A stretch of 64,000 bases of DNA from the NCBI RefSeq assembly GCF_010747475.1, contig NZ_VSLZ01000003.1, forward strand, positions 663,345-727,344, given 5' to 3'. Each line of letters begins with the position of its first letter. Positions within the stretch are counted from its first letter, which is position 1. The stretch comes from Halorussus sp. MSC15.2. GTDB lineage: Archaea > Halobacteriota > Halobacteria > Halobacteriales > Haladaptataceae. The notes beneath the pieces were generated by a model, which saw only the letters and a program-made list of their open reading frames with translations, made no database searches and was not told the DNA's origin. Made by a program: the position numbers and the translations under genes. This document shows positions 56,437 to 64,000 of the stretch, piece after piece.

Positions 56437-58614
56437 CTACTCTTCGGGGACCGCGGCCGGTTCCTCCACCGACGCGTCGCGCTGGTCCAACAGTGCGAGC
56501 GTCGTCGTCCGAAGCGCGTGGGGCCACCCCAGCGGCGTAGCGCTGTCGGGCGTCCCGTCGTCGAACACCTGCTCGGGGAGCAGCGCCCCGTCCGGACAGA
56601 GAACACCACCGGGGAGGACGAGTCCGAGCAAATCGCGGGCCGTGGCCGCGAACTCCTCGGCGCGGGGGTCGCCGCGGTCGTCCAGCAGCGCCGCGAGGTT
56701 CGCGCAGGCGAACGCGCCCCACGCGGTCGAGACGGTCCATATCTTCTCGTCGTCCTGCGAGCGCGCCCGCCAGTCGTCGCCCTCGTAGCGCGCGAGACCG
56801 CGCACCGAACTCTCCGCCGGGTCGCGGTGGAGTTCGTCCACGACCGTGCGGACGTGCGAGACCAACCGGTCGAGGCGGCGGTCGTCCACCTCGCTCACGC
56901 GGGCGTACGCGAGGTGCGCGCTCGCCAGCGCGAGCGACCCCGAGTCACACCGCGGGTCCACGTCGCCCGGTTCGAGTCGGTCGGGCGAGTCGTCGCCGTC
57001 GGTCTCGGCGACGAGTCGGTAACCGTAGATGTCGCGCTCGGGGACCCAGAGGTCGTCGAGCGCCTCGTAGACGCGGTCGGCCTGCTCGGCGGCGCGGTCG
57101 GGCAGGTCGGCCGCGCTCTCGGGGAGGTCACCGTCGGCGGCGGCGACCGCGGCGTACGCTTCGAGGAACGTCGCGGCGGTGTGGGCGAACCGGCCCGTGG
57201 CGTCCTCCCACGCGTTCTGGCAGGCCACCGGCAGGCCGTCGGACTCGACGGTCCGGTCGAGTCCGTCGAGCGCGTCCGCGAGCGTCCCGGTCGTCCTGTC
57301 GGCGAGGTCGTCGTCGAGTTCGGGGAGCGCGTCCGCGAGGAACGCGACGACGCTGGCGGTCTGGTCGGCCTGATACTCGCTGAAGTCGGTGTCGCCGCCG
57401 ACCGCGAGGTGGCTGTTGGCCCACCCCGGCGCGAGGGTGCGGTTCCGGGGCCAGACGCGGTGGGGCCACGTCCCGTCGGCGAGTTGGGTCTCGCAGTAGC
57501 TCTCGGCGCTCCGGGCGTGCCAGTCGTCGAGTCCGAGGTCGAACTGGCGGTCGGCGCGCAGGAGGAATCGCGATATCTCGGCGTCGTCGCGGAACCACGT
57601 GTAGCCGTACCCGCCCGAGTGAGCGTAGTAGGGGTCGAACTCCGGTCCGGCGATGCGGAGACCGGTCGGGGCCGACAGCATGCCGACCACCCGGAGGTCG
57701 GCCGCCACCGCGTCGCGCCGGGGCAGGTCGTCCGGGGTCCGGGGCGCGCGCTCGCGGGCGGCCCGCTTCAGGGCCTCCGCGCCGTCGTACTCGGCGACTA
57801 CGTCGTCGAGTCGGTCGAGCGCCGCCTCGCGGTCGGTCCGGGTCGCGTCGGTCAGGAGCGTCACGAGCGTCGCCGTGCCGTCCTCGAAGGGGAGTTCGCA
57901 GAGCAGGTCGCCGCTCAGACTCGCCTCCTCCCGGCGACCGGCCTCCTCGGCCAGCGGTCGCTCGACGGGGTCGGCGTCGAGCAGTCGCGCGAAGTCGGCG
58001 GGGACGCACCCCCGCGCGGCGTCGAACCCGGTCGCGCTGGCCACGTAGTCGTGTTCGGCGTCGTGGTAGAGTTCGACGGCGTCGGCGTGGCGGAGTTGCG
58101 CGACGCCGGTATCGCGGCCGTCGGGTCCGAAACCGAGGAACCCGACCAGCGTTTCAGCGTCTGCATCCTCGTGTTCTTCTGGGTTCTCCCGTTCGTCTGC
58201 ATCCTCGTGTTCTTCTGGGTTCTCCCGTTCGACGTGAGTCACGTGCGCGCGCCCGAGCGTGAGGTCGTACTGAGTGAGGGTCTCGCCCCCGGCGTCGTCG
58301 GGTAGTCGGTGTTCGGTGACGACGAGCGTCGTGTCGCCCGCGTACGACTGGGAGACCGTCTCGCAGTCGTCGAACCACAGTAGGTCGCCGTCGCGACGGA
58401 CACCGAGTCGGGACGTGTCCAGTCCGTTGCGCCCCGTGAGCGGCGAACCGAAGTCGCGGGGGCCGCCGTCGCGGTCCACGTGGACCAATCGGCCGTCCCC
58501 GTCTGCGGGGGTGAACCCGGAGAACCGTCCGGTCGTCGTCCGACGCTCGCCGGGGAAGTGCGTGTCGTGGCCCTCGTGACGTTTGAAATCGTCGAGAGCG
58601 TCGCGGAGTTGCAT
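56437..58614 (-). CDS. GH15 family glucoamylase-like glucan 1,4-alpha-glucosidase
   Basis: A 725-residue intracellular enzyme: an N-terminal beta-sandwich (to about residue 290) and an alpha/alpha-barrel. YAHSGGYGYTWFRDDAEISRF carries the conserved Trp-x-Arg-Asp substrate site, and CQNAWEDATGRFAHTAATFLEA the conserved Trp-Glu motif; KIWTVSTAWGAF follows. It releases glucose from imported maltodextrins. Residues about 129-152 contain a tandem duplication of ENPEEHEDADER-type sequence. A TATA-like TTATTA lies 27-32 bases upstream. Divergent from the GH13 gene. Confidence 0.92.
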   Translation of the reverse strand: MQLRDALDDFKRHEGHDTHFPGERRTTTGRFSGFTPADGDGRLVHVDRDGGPRDFGSPLTGRNGLDTSRLGVRRDGDLLWFDDCETVSQSYAGDTTLVVTEHRLPDDAGGETLTQYDLTLGRAHVTHVERENPEEHEDADERENPEEHEDADAETLVGFLGFGPDGRDTGVAQLRHADAVELYHDAEHDYVASATGFDAARGCVPADFARLLDADPVERPLAEEAGRREEASLSGDLLCELPFEDGTATLVTLLTDATRTDREAALDRLDDVVAEYDGAEALKRAARERAPRTPDDLPRRDAVAADLRVVGMLSAPTGLRIAGPEFDPYYAHSGGYGYTWFRDDAEISRFLLRADRQFDLGLDDWHARSAESYCETQLADGTWPHRVWPRNRTLAPGWANSHLAVGGDTDFSEYQADQTASVVAFLADALPELDDDLADRTTGTLADALDGLDRTVESDGLPVACQNAWEDATGRFAHTAATFLEAYAAVAAADGDLPESAADLPDRAAEQADRVYEALDDLWVPERDIYGYRLVAETDGDDSPDRLEPGDVDPRCDSGSLALASAHLAYARVSEVDDRRLDRLVSHVRTVVDELHRDPAESSVRGLARYEGDDWRARSQDDEKIWTVSTAWGAFACANLAALLDDRGDPRAEEFAATARDLLGLVLPGGVLCPDGALLPEQVFDDGTPDSATPLGWPHALRTTTLALLDQRDASVEEPAAVPEE
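58159..58230 (-). repeat. 36-bp exact tandem duplication inside the GH15 gene
   Basis: GTCTGCATCCTCGTGTTC and the following 18 bases occur twice in a row (58159-58194 and 58195-58230) without a change. In the protein this duplicates 12 residues of acidic loop in the N-terminal domain and keeps the frame. Perfect identity points to a recent slippage event. Confidence 0.9.
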
Positions 58615-58640
58615 TGGCGGAACGAACGTGGCGGCTTCGT

Positions 58641-58668
58641 TAATAACCTTTGGTGTAATTGTTGTTCA
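58641..58668. promoter_or_regulatory. Divergent GH15/GH13 promoter with GTTGTTCA octamer
   Basis: Minus-strand TTATTA (58641-58646) serves GH15 at the leaderless distance. GTTGTTCA (58661-58668), preceded by AATT, repeats the malE promoter octamer in an AT-rich patch between the divergent starts. The GH13 box is less clear; GATACACAC at 58671-58679 is a candidate. Confidence 0.4.
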
Positions 58669-58720
58669 CAGATACACACGTAACGGAACAGTGAAGTGCG
58701 TCGGCCCGGCCGGTTGGCGT

Positions 58721-60892
58721 ATGCACGAACCCGGCCCACCCAGATTCGCTCACGTCGGGGAGTCCGTCGAACTCGCTCCCCGCCGCCCGGACGCCGACGG
58801 TCGATTCTCGTGGCGCGTCCGTGACCGACCCGACGACAGCGATGCCGGCGTCGGCGACGGCGCGGTCGTCCACCTCGAACCGGACGTTCCCGGCGTCTAC
58901 GCGCTCGAACTGGACGCCCCCGACGGGACCCACCGCCAGACCGTCCGGGCGTTCCCCGACCCCCGGCAGGCAGTCGAGTTCCGCGCGCCGATAGCCGACC
59001 TCCCGCTCCCGGCAGAGGACATCGAGACCGTTTCGCTCACCGGTCCATTCAACGAGTACACGCTCGGCCGCGACAGGATGGTCCGCGACGGCGACAGTTA
59101 CGTCGCGGAATTCGAACTCCCGCCGGGCGACCACGAGGGCATCTGCGTCGTCAACGACGACTTCGAGCACTCTCACACCGTCGAGGTCTCGGTCCCCGGT
59201 CCCGGGCGTCCCCGCGTCCACCTCGACGCGAACGTCGAGGGCGAGATGCTCGTCGTGACCGCGAACGCCGAGGCCGCCCCGGACGGGAGCGACCCGGAGG
59301 TGGAGTTCTGGTTGGACGACCGCGACGACCTCGCCGAGTCGGCCGCGACACGGGACGGGAGCGAACTCCGCGTGCCGGTCGCGGACCTGCCCGAACGCGC
59401 CCGCGTCCACGCCGTCGCGGTCGCCGAGCGCCACAGCGTCGCCGACACGGTGGTCGTCGAACGACCGGACGGGGCGGAAGCCGCGGGCGAGACGGAAGAC
59501 CCGGCCGACGCGGCAGAGACGGGCGACTCGGCGCATCCGACCGACGTGACCGTCTCGCGGCCCAACGACCCGCCGGAGTGGGCGCGCCACGCCACGGTCT
59601 ACCAGATATTCGTCCGGCGGTTCACGGGCGAGACCGTCGAGACGACGTTCGAGGAGATAGAGCGCCGGGTGGCGTACCTCGAATCGCTCGACGTGGACTG
59701 CCTCTGGCTCACCCCCGTCGTGGAGAGTCCCACCGACCACGGCTACCACGTCACCGACTACTTCGACACCGCCACCGACCTCGGCACCCGCGAGGAGTTC
59801 GAGTCGCTGGTCGAACGCCTCCGAGAGGCCGGAATCCGAGTCGTATTCGACCTCGTAGTCAACCACACCTCGCGGGACCACCCCGCGTTCCAGATGCACT
59901 CGGCGGGCGTGCCCGAGTACGCCGACCACTACGAGCGCGTCCCCGCCGACCCCGCCGAGACCGACCGCGACGCCACCGACACCCTCGACGTGGACTGGGC
60001 GGGCGAGGGCGCGCCAGCCTACTACTTCAACTGGACCCGCATCCCCAACCTCAACTACGACTCGCTGGCGGTCCGGTCGTGGATGCTCGACGTGGTGGAC
60101 GAGTGGGCACCGCTGGTGGACGGGTTCCGCGCCGACGTGGCGTGGGGCGTCTCGCACGGCTTCTGGAAGGAGGTTCGCGACCGGGTGAAGTCCGAAGACT
60201 CGGAGTTCTTCCTGCTGGACGAGACCATCCCGCGGGACCCCCAGTTCCACGAGAACGAGTTCGACGCTCACTACGACACCGCGCTCTACGGCGCGCTCCG
60301 CGACATCGGCGGGGGCGAGGCCTCCGCCGACGCGCTGTTCGACGCGCTCGAAGCGAACCGCCGCGAGGGGTTCCCCGAGTCGTCGCTGTTGCTCCGCTAC
60401 GTCGAGAACCACGACGAGACGCGCTACCTCGACGAGTGCGGCCGCGCGGCGCTCCCGGCGGCCGCGGCCGCGACGTTCACCCTGCCGGGCGCGCCCATGA
60501 TTTACTACGGGCAGGAACGGGGCGTCGCCGAACAGCGCGGCGAGATGAAGTGGTACGACGGCGATTCGGCCCTCACCGAGTTCCACCGTCGGCTCTCGCG
60601 CCTCCGCGGCGAGCGGTCGGTCCTGCGAACGGGCGACGTCGAGCGCGTCGAGTGGGAGTGTCCCGACCGACCGGGCGACGACCGGACGGTCGCCTACGCC
60701 CGCGACGACGGCGAGTCGCGGGTGGTCGTCGTCCTCAACTTCGGCGAGGAACCGCGCGAGGTCGCGGTCGGCGAGGCCGCGGGCGAGACGGACCTGTTGA
60801 CCGAGTCCGTCGTGGTCGGAGACGGCGTCGAGACCGGCGACCGAACGACGGTCGAAGTCGCCGACGCCGTGGTCCTCGAAAGCGAGGTCTGA
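58721..60892 (+). CDS. GH13 alpha-amylase family enzyme (neopullulanase/cyclomaltodextrinase type)
   Basis: A 723-residue intracellular glycosidase. Residues 1-290 hold N-terminal beta domains, one a starch-binding-like E-set (VSLTGPFNEYTLGRDRMV; FELPPGDHEGICVVNDDF). The barrel starts with VYQIFVRRF near residue 294. Catalytic residues: nucleophile Asp472 in FRADVAWG, acid Glu501 in LLDETIP, and Asp565 in VENHDETR; VFDLVVNHTS is region I. A C-terminal beta domain follows. It should hydrolyse imported maltodextrins together with GH15. ATG 58721 is preferred as upstream residues are promoter. Confidence 0.93.
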   Translation: MHEPGPPRFAHVGESVELAPRRPDADGRFSWRVRDRPDDSDAGVGDGAVVHLEPDVPGVYALELDAPDGTHRQTVRAFPDPRQAVEFRAPIADLPLPAEDIETVSLTGPFNEYTLGRDRMVRDGDSYVAEFELPPGDHEGICVVNDDFEHSHTVEVSVPGPGRPRVHLDANVEGEMLVVTANAEAAPDGSDPEVEFWLDDRDDLAESAATRDGSELRVPVADLPERARVHAVAVAERHSVADTVVVERPDGAEAAGETEDPADAAETGDSAHPTDVTVSRPNDPPEWARHATVYQIFVRRFTGETVETTFEEIERRVAYLESLDVDCLWLTPVVESPTDHGYHVTDYFDTATDLGTREEFESLVERLREAGIRVVFDLVVNHTSRDHPAFQMHSAGVPEYADHYERVPADPAETDRDATDTLDVDWAGEGAPAYYFNWTRIPNLNYDSLAVRSWMLDVVDEWAPLVDGFRADVAWGVSHGFWKEVRDRVKSEDSEFFLLDETIPRDPQFHENEFDAHYDTALYGALRDIGGGEASADALFDALEANRREGFPESSLLLRYVENHDETRYLDECGRAALPAAAAATFTLPGAPMIYYGQERGVAEQRGEMKWYDGDSALTEFHRRLSRLRGERSVLRTGDVERVEWECPDRPGDDRTVAYARDDGESRVVVVLNFGEEPREVAVGEAAGETDLLTESVVVGDGVETGDRTTVEVADAVVLESEV

Positions 60893-60939
60893 GCGAAGGT
60901 GAGCGAACGAGCGAGGACCGGGCGCTGAACCCGGGTAGT

Positions 60940-60962
60940 CGCGTCAGACGCGGCGCTTAAGT
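60940..60962 (+). promoter_or_regulatory. trmB promoter: palindrome next to a TATA-like box
   Basis: CGCGTC-A-GACGCG (60940-60952) is a perfect 13-bp palindrome directly before CTTAAGT (60956-60962), which is 25-31 bases before the trmB ATG. It could be a self-control site; a GC-rich palindrome may also be a chance or terminator hairpin for the GH13 gene. Confidence 0.4.
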
Positions 60963-60986
60963 GGCGTCCCCGGCCAACTGTGAACG

Positions 60987-62042
60987 ATGGACGACCCGAC
61001 GCTCTCTCGACTGCTCCGGGAGTTCGGCTTCTCGGACAAGGAGATAGACATCTATCTGACGGTACTCGACCACGGCGAGGCGAAGGCCAGCGTCGTCGCC
61101 GACGACGCGGGCGTCTCCAAGCGGTACGTCTACAGCGTCAGCGAGGACTTGGCGGAGCGAGGTTTCGTCTCGGTCAACGACCACTCGGTCCCGACGACAA
61201 TCAGGGCCGTCCCGCCCGAGGAGGTCGTGGACGCGCTCACCGACACCGCCGAGCAGATGCGACCCGCGCTCGAATCCCGGTACTCGCGGGTCGCGCCCCA
61301 GTCCGACGAGTTCGAGGTCATCAAGGCCCGCGTGACCGTCCTCAAGCGCATCACCGCGCTCATCCGGGAGACCGACGAGGAGGTCACGTTGTCGGTTCCC
61401 CACGACCACCTCTCGGAGGTGGCCGACGAGTTGCGCGACGCGGTGGACCGCGGCGTCCTCGTCCTGCTGGTCGTCACGGGGGCCGACCCCGGCGCGGACC
61501 TCGGACTCGACGGTCTCGCCACGGTCGCCCGCGCGTGGGAGGAGTCGATGCCCACGATGATTACCGCGGACCGAACCCGGAGCATCGTCGCCCCGCCCGA
61601 GATGATAGCGCGGTCGAACAGCGGCGAACGCGCCATCGCGTTCACCCAGCGTCAACTCGCCCCGGTCATGATAGGCTCGTTCTTCGGCAACTACTGGCCG
61701 ATGGCCGAACAGGTGTACGTCGCCGACCCCCACGACCTGCCCGAGACGTACGACGACTTCCGGCAGGCGGTCCTGCAGGCGACGCTCCACCTCCGGACGG
61801 GGAGGGAACTGGTCGCGACCGTCCGCGGGCAACCGACCGACGGCGACGACGGTCCGGGCGAAATCGAAGGGCAGGTCGTCGCGGTGCGGCAGGGACTGGT
61901 CGAACCCGCGAACAACTCCTTCCCGGTGGAGGCCGCGCTAGTGGTCGAGACCGGGGCCGGACGCTACAGCGTCGGCGGGGACGGCGCGTTCGTCGAAGAC
62001 TACGAGGCGTCGGAAGTAGTGCTGGACTTCGCGGAGCAGTAA
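60987..62042 (+). CDS. trmB: TrmB family sugar-responsive transcriptional regulator
   Basis: A 351-residue regulator. Residues about 5-75 are a winged helix (LLREFGFSDKEIDIYLTVLDHG then AGVSKRYVYSVSEDLAERGFV). A PLD-like/sugar-binding middle domain (VIKARVTVLKRITALIRET; LSVPHDHLSEVADELRDAVDRGVLVLLV) and a C-terminal beta domain follow, the layout of archaeal TrmB proteins that sense maltose or glucose. Its position at the end of the mal/amylase island makes it the likely local regulator. It differs in its N-terminus from the global TrmB of Halobacterium, so is probably a paralogue. Confidence 0.9.
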   Translation: MDDPTLSRLLREFGFSDKEIDIYLTVLDHGEAKASVVADDAGVSKRYVYSVSEDLAERGFVSVNDHSVPTTIRAVPPEEVVDALTDTAEQMRPALESRYSRVAPQSDEFEVIKARVTVLKRITALIRETDEEVTLSVPHDHLSEVADELRDAVDRGVLVLLVVTGADPGADLGLDGLATVARAWEESMPTMITADRTRSIVAPPEMIARSNSGERAIAFTQRQLAPVMIGSFFGNYWPMAEQVYVADPHDLPETYDDFRQAVLQATLHLRTGRELVATVRGQPTDGDDGPGEIEGQVVAVRQGLVEPANNSFPVEAALVVETGAGRYSVGGDGAFVEDYEASEVVLDFAEQ

Positions 62043-62088
62043 GACGGAGGGCGGCGCGACCGCCGTAGAGAACGGCCGGGACGCGAGT

Positions 62089-62835
62089 TCAGTCCGAGTA
62101 CGCGCTCTCGAACGGGTCCGGCGGCAACAGCAGGTCCTCCAGTTCCGGCATGTGCTTGATGTTGTAGACGACCGTCAGTTCGGCGGTGACGGGCATCCCG
62201 TTACAGGACAACCGGATACCGCGCTCCATCAGTTCGGAGGGAAGGACGTGGCTGGCGGGCATCGACAGTTCGCCGTCCAGCAGCATGACAGCGCAGTTGG
62301 CGCACGCCCCGCCGCGGCAGGCGAAGGGCCACGCGTGCTCGTGGTCCTCGGCCGCTTCGAGCAGCGACTGGCCGGGTTGGACTTCGAACTGGCCGTAGTC
62401 CACCTCGTCGAGGTCCTCGGCCGCCGCCTTCCGGAGCAGGTCCTCGTCGTCGGTCTCCCACCCGAAGTCGGTGAGAACGTCGTAGTTGAGATACGTAACC
62501 TCCGAGGCGACCTTCGGGTCTCGCGCTCGGTTCCGTGTCTGGTCCCGGTTCCGCGCGCGGTTCGGGTCCCGGTTCCGCGCTCGGCCGCGGTCCTGCGCCG
62601 AGTCGTGGTTCTCCGCCGAACCCGGACTCGGCGCTCGGTCGCCCTCGGTAGTCGTTTCGTCCGGTCGATAGCCCGCCTTGATTCTCTCGTAGGCCGTCCT
62701 GACCGCCTGAAACTCCGCGACCGACCCGCCTTGGTCCGGGTGGGCCTCCTTCACCCGCTCCCTGTAGGCCTGTTCGATTTCGGCGTCGTCGGCGTCGGAG
62801 TCGATACGTAACACGTCGAACGGGGACTCCATCAC
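62089..62835 (-). CDS. J-domain/2Fe-2S ferredoxin fusion protein
   Basis: A 248-residue two-part protein. Residues 1-57 are a J-domain, with HPD at residues 32-34 (KEAHPDQGG). Residues about 65-110 are a linker rich in Arg, Asn and Asp (RNRDPNRARNRDQTRNRARD), odd in an acidic proteome. Residues about 130-248 are a plant-type ferredoxin with CRGGACANC and a further Cys in RLSCNGMP. Such fusions are known in haloarchaea (ferredoxin Fer). It carries electrons in the cytoplasm; what the J-domain does is unknown. ATG at 62832 is an alternative start. Confidence 0.92.
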   Translation of the reverse strand: MMESPFDVLRIDSDADDAEIEQAYRERVKEAHPDQGGSVAEFQAVRTAYERIKAGYRPDETTTEGDRAPSPGSAENHDSAQDRGRARNRDPNRARNRDQTRNRARDPKVASEVTYLNYDVLTDFGWETDDEDLLRKAAAEDLDEVDYGQFEVQPGQSLLEAAEDHEHAWPFACRGGACANCAVMLLDGELSMPASHVLPSELMERGIRLSCNGMPVTAELTVVYNIKHMPELEDLLLPPDPFESAYSD

Positions 62836-62955
62836 CCTCTGCTAGCGAAATCCGAGGTAAAAACCTTGGCTCGGGACGTAGTCCGGCCGCCTTCCCGAAC
62901 GAGATGGGGCGTCCGCGGCGATGAACTACAAGGGCGCAGGGACCGAATTGCCCGT

Positions 62956-63279
62956 ATGGAGCAATCCAAGAGCGTCAGTGAGCGTAGCCGACTCGTCCGC
63001 ACGATTCTCGCCGCCGGTCTGGCGGTCGCCGCAATTCGCTCGCTTCAGCGGGGGAAGCGTCTGAGCGGGGCGCTGGCGGGCGTCGGCGCGCTGGCACTCG
63101 GATATGGGGCGACGGCCGAGTCCGGGGAACTGTCCGAGACGCTCGGTATCGGAGAGACCGGCGAGGAGGCGCAACTCCGCTGTGCGGTCTGCGGCCAACC
63201 TATCCGACCGGGAGAGCGCCGCGGGCCGAACGAGAACAACGAAATCGTCCACGAGACCTGCATGGAAGCGGCGAAGTGA
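62956..63279 (+). CDS. Small membrane-associated zinc-motif protein
   Basis: A 107-residue protein starting MEQSKSVSERSRLVRTILAAG. Residues about 14-58 contain two weakly hydrophobic Ala/Gly-rich helices (ILAAGLAVAAIRSL; ALAGVGALALGYGA), similar to DUF2892-like hairpins. The C-terminus is a zinc ribbon, CAVCGQPIRPGERR then HETC, giving Cys-x2-Cys and His-x2-Cys. Function unknown. The ATG at 62956 fits a real start; upstream in-frame residues are Arg-rich and noncoding in look. Confidence 0.72.
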   Translation: MEQSKSVSERSRLVRTILAAGLAVAAIRSLQRGKRLSGALAGVGALALGYGATAESGELSETLGIGETGEEAQLRCAVCGQPIRPGERRGPNENNEIVHETCMEAAK

Positions 63280-63486
63280 GCGGTGGGTTCGGAGTTGTCG
63301 GACCGCGAGGTCGAACCCATCCGCGGTAGAGATTCGCGGCCGACAGTTTACTCGTTACGCTCGTTCGTGCTGTCAGCCACAGAAACATGCCGCCTTCCGG
63401 ACCCCTAGTAAGAAAATCATGAATTTTTCGTCACTCTGTAAACGAGAGGGAATCGATTAGACGGAGGAATTGCAAGACGAGCGTAG

Positions 63487-64000
63487 ATGACGAAGACACC
63501 CCCATCTGAGGAACTTCTCGGTCTACTGCGCCAGATGGACCCCCACGAATTCGAGAAGTTGGTAGCTGAGTTGTGGCGGCAACTAGGATACTCCGCAACC
63601 GTGAGACAGCGAAGTCGAGATAGAGGAATTGACGTGATAGCGACCAGAGAGTCGCCAGTTAAGGAAAAGCACGTGATTCAGGCCAAGAGGTACGCGGAGG
63701 ACAACAAAATCGGGAGTCAAGAAGTGCGAAACTACGCCACGCTTTACCAGCAGGTCACCGACGCCGACAAAGTGATACTCGTCACCACTAGCGAGCTAAC
63801 CACAGAGGCTAGGCGGCTAGCCAAGGACCTAAACGTCCAATTTATGTCCGGTGAGGAGTTGTGTGACAAGATACGCGAGTCCGGAACCGACGTGGAGAAG
63901 TACCTCCCGATTGGCGAGAATCAGCCATCGCAGACCACCTCCACACAGTCACTGTCGGACCAATCTGACTCGAAGAAAGAAGAAGCTTCTTCGGGGTCTC
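63487..64000 (+). CDS. Partial Mrr-type restriction endonuclease-like protein (runs off the window)
   Basis: The first 171 codons of a nuclease. Residues about 18-125 form an Mrr-cat domain: DPHEFEKLVAELWRQLGY, then RDRGIDVIATRE with catalytic Asp49, and HVIQAKRY with the Gln65-x-Lys67 motif; VILVTTSELTTEARRLA is the family end. The C-terminal part present is a Ser/Gln-rich linker (QPSQTTSTQSLSDQSDS). Family members cut methylated or foreign DNA. Codon use is visibly AT-richer than in the rest of the window (aacaaaatc, ccagttaag), a sign of transfer. The rest of the protein is outside the window. Confidence 0.9.
   Translation, partial: MTKTPPSEELLGLLRQMDPHEFEKLVAELWRQLGYSATVRQRSRDRGIDVIATRESPVKEKHVIQAKRYAEDNKIGSQEVRNYATLYQQVTDADKVILVTTSELTTEARRLAKDLNVQFMSGEELCDKIRESGTDVEKYLPIGENQPSQTTSTQSLSDQSDSKKEEASSGS

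Overview
The window is chromosomal DNA of a halophilic archaeon (class Halobacteria). The protein-coding parts are GC-rich by eye and encode acidic proteins. RNA polymerase is split into H, B'', B', A' and A'' genes in the haloarchaeal order. EF-1alpha, EF-2, L10e and type II GAPDH are archaeal. Secreted proteins carry twin-arginine signals, often with a lipobox, and many start codons sit about 27-33 nt behind a TATA-like box, as in leaderless haloarchaeal genes. I cannot fix the genus from sequence alone.

Layout. 0-5 kb: a secreted GH3 beta-glucosidase, a small haloarchaeal protein, a PH/SHOCT protein and tRNA-Ala(CGC). 5-28.5 kb (mostly minus strand): the information-processing block, rpoH-rpoB2-rpoB1-rpoA1-rpoA2-nusA, rps12-rps7, fusA, tuf-rps10, with homoserine dehydrogenase/ACT genes and a rhomboid. 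This block is interrupted between nusA and rps12 by a quinoprotein (PQQ) dehydrogenase, a Tat-signal partner and an alpha/beta hydrolase, and after rps7 by a second PQQ-type (sugar) dehydrogenase, a cupin and small proteins. 28.7-29.8 kb: two identical tRNA-Asp genes bracket a PD-(D/E)XK endonuclease gene, followed by a decayed tRNA 3' end. 30-45 kb: paired fluoride channels (CrcB), a HerA-like ATPase, two protein-isoaspartate methyltransferases around an O-methyltransferase, a zinc-finger protein, Hsp20, GAPDH, a FetAB-like exporter, a 106-bp tandem repeat, an M29 aminopeptidase, a RimK-like ATP-grasp protein, L10e, a second rhomboid, an aldo/keto reductase and a cold-shock protein. 46-50.7 kb: an Lrp/AsnC regulator, then dabB-dabA, a predicted inorganic-carbon pump with a palindrome in its promoter. 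51.6-62 kb: a maltose/maltodextrin island of malG-malF-malE, malK, GH15 glucoamylase, GH13 amylase and a TrmB regulator. 62-64 kb: a J-domain/ferredoxin fusion, a small zinc-motif protein and a truncated Mrr-type nuclease.

How the genes work together. The mal island takes up maltodextrins (MalEFGK), hydrolyses them inside the cell (GH15 and GH13 lack signal peptides) and is probably controlled by TrmB. GAPDH II and the GH3 enzyme connect with the same carbon flow. DabA keeps the Zn-site residues of the proven family (Cys297, Asp299, His480, Cys495 here), so DabAB is likely functional once one frameshift in dabB is discounted.

Caution. Eight genes carry single-base frameshifts, including the universal ribosomal protein gene rpl10e. 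Six look like one-base losses and two are G7 tracts where G6 restores the frame. The simplest reading is indel error in the assembly, so these genes are annotated as whole genes with an apparent frameshift rather than as true pseudogenes.
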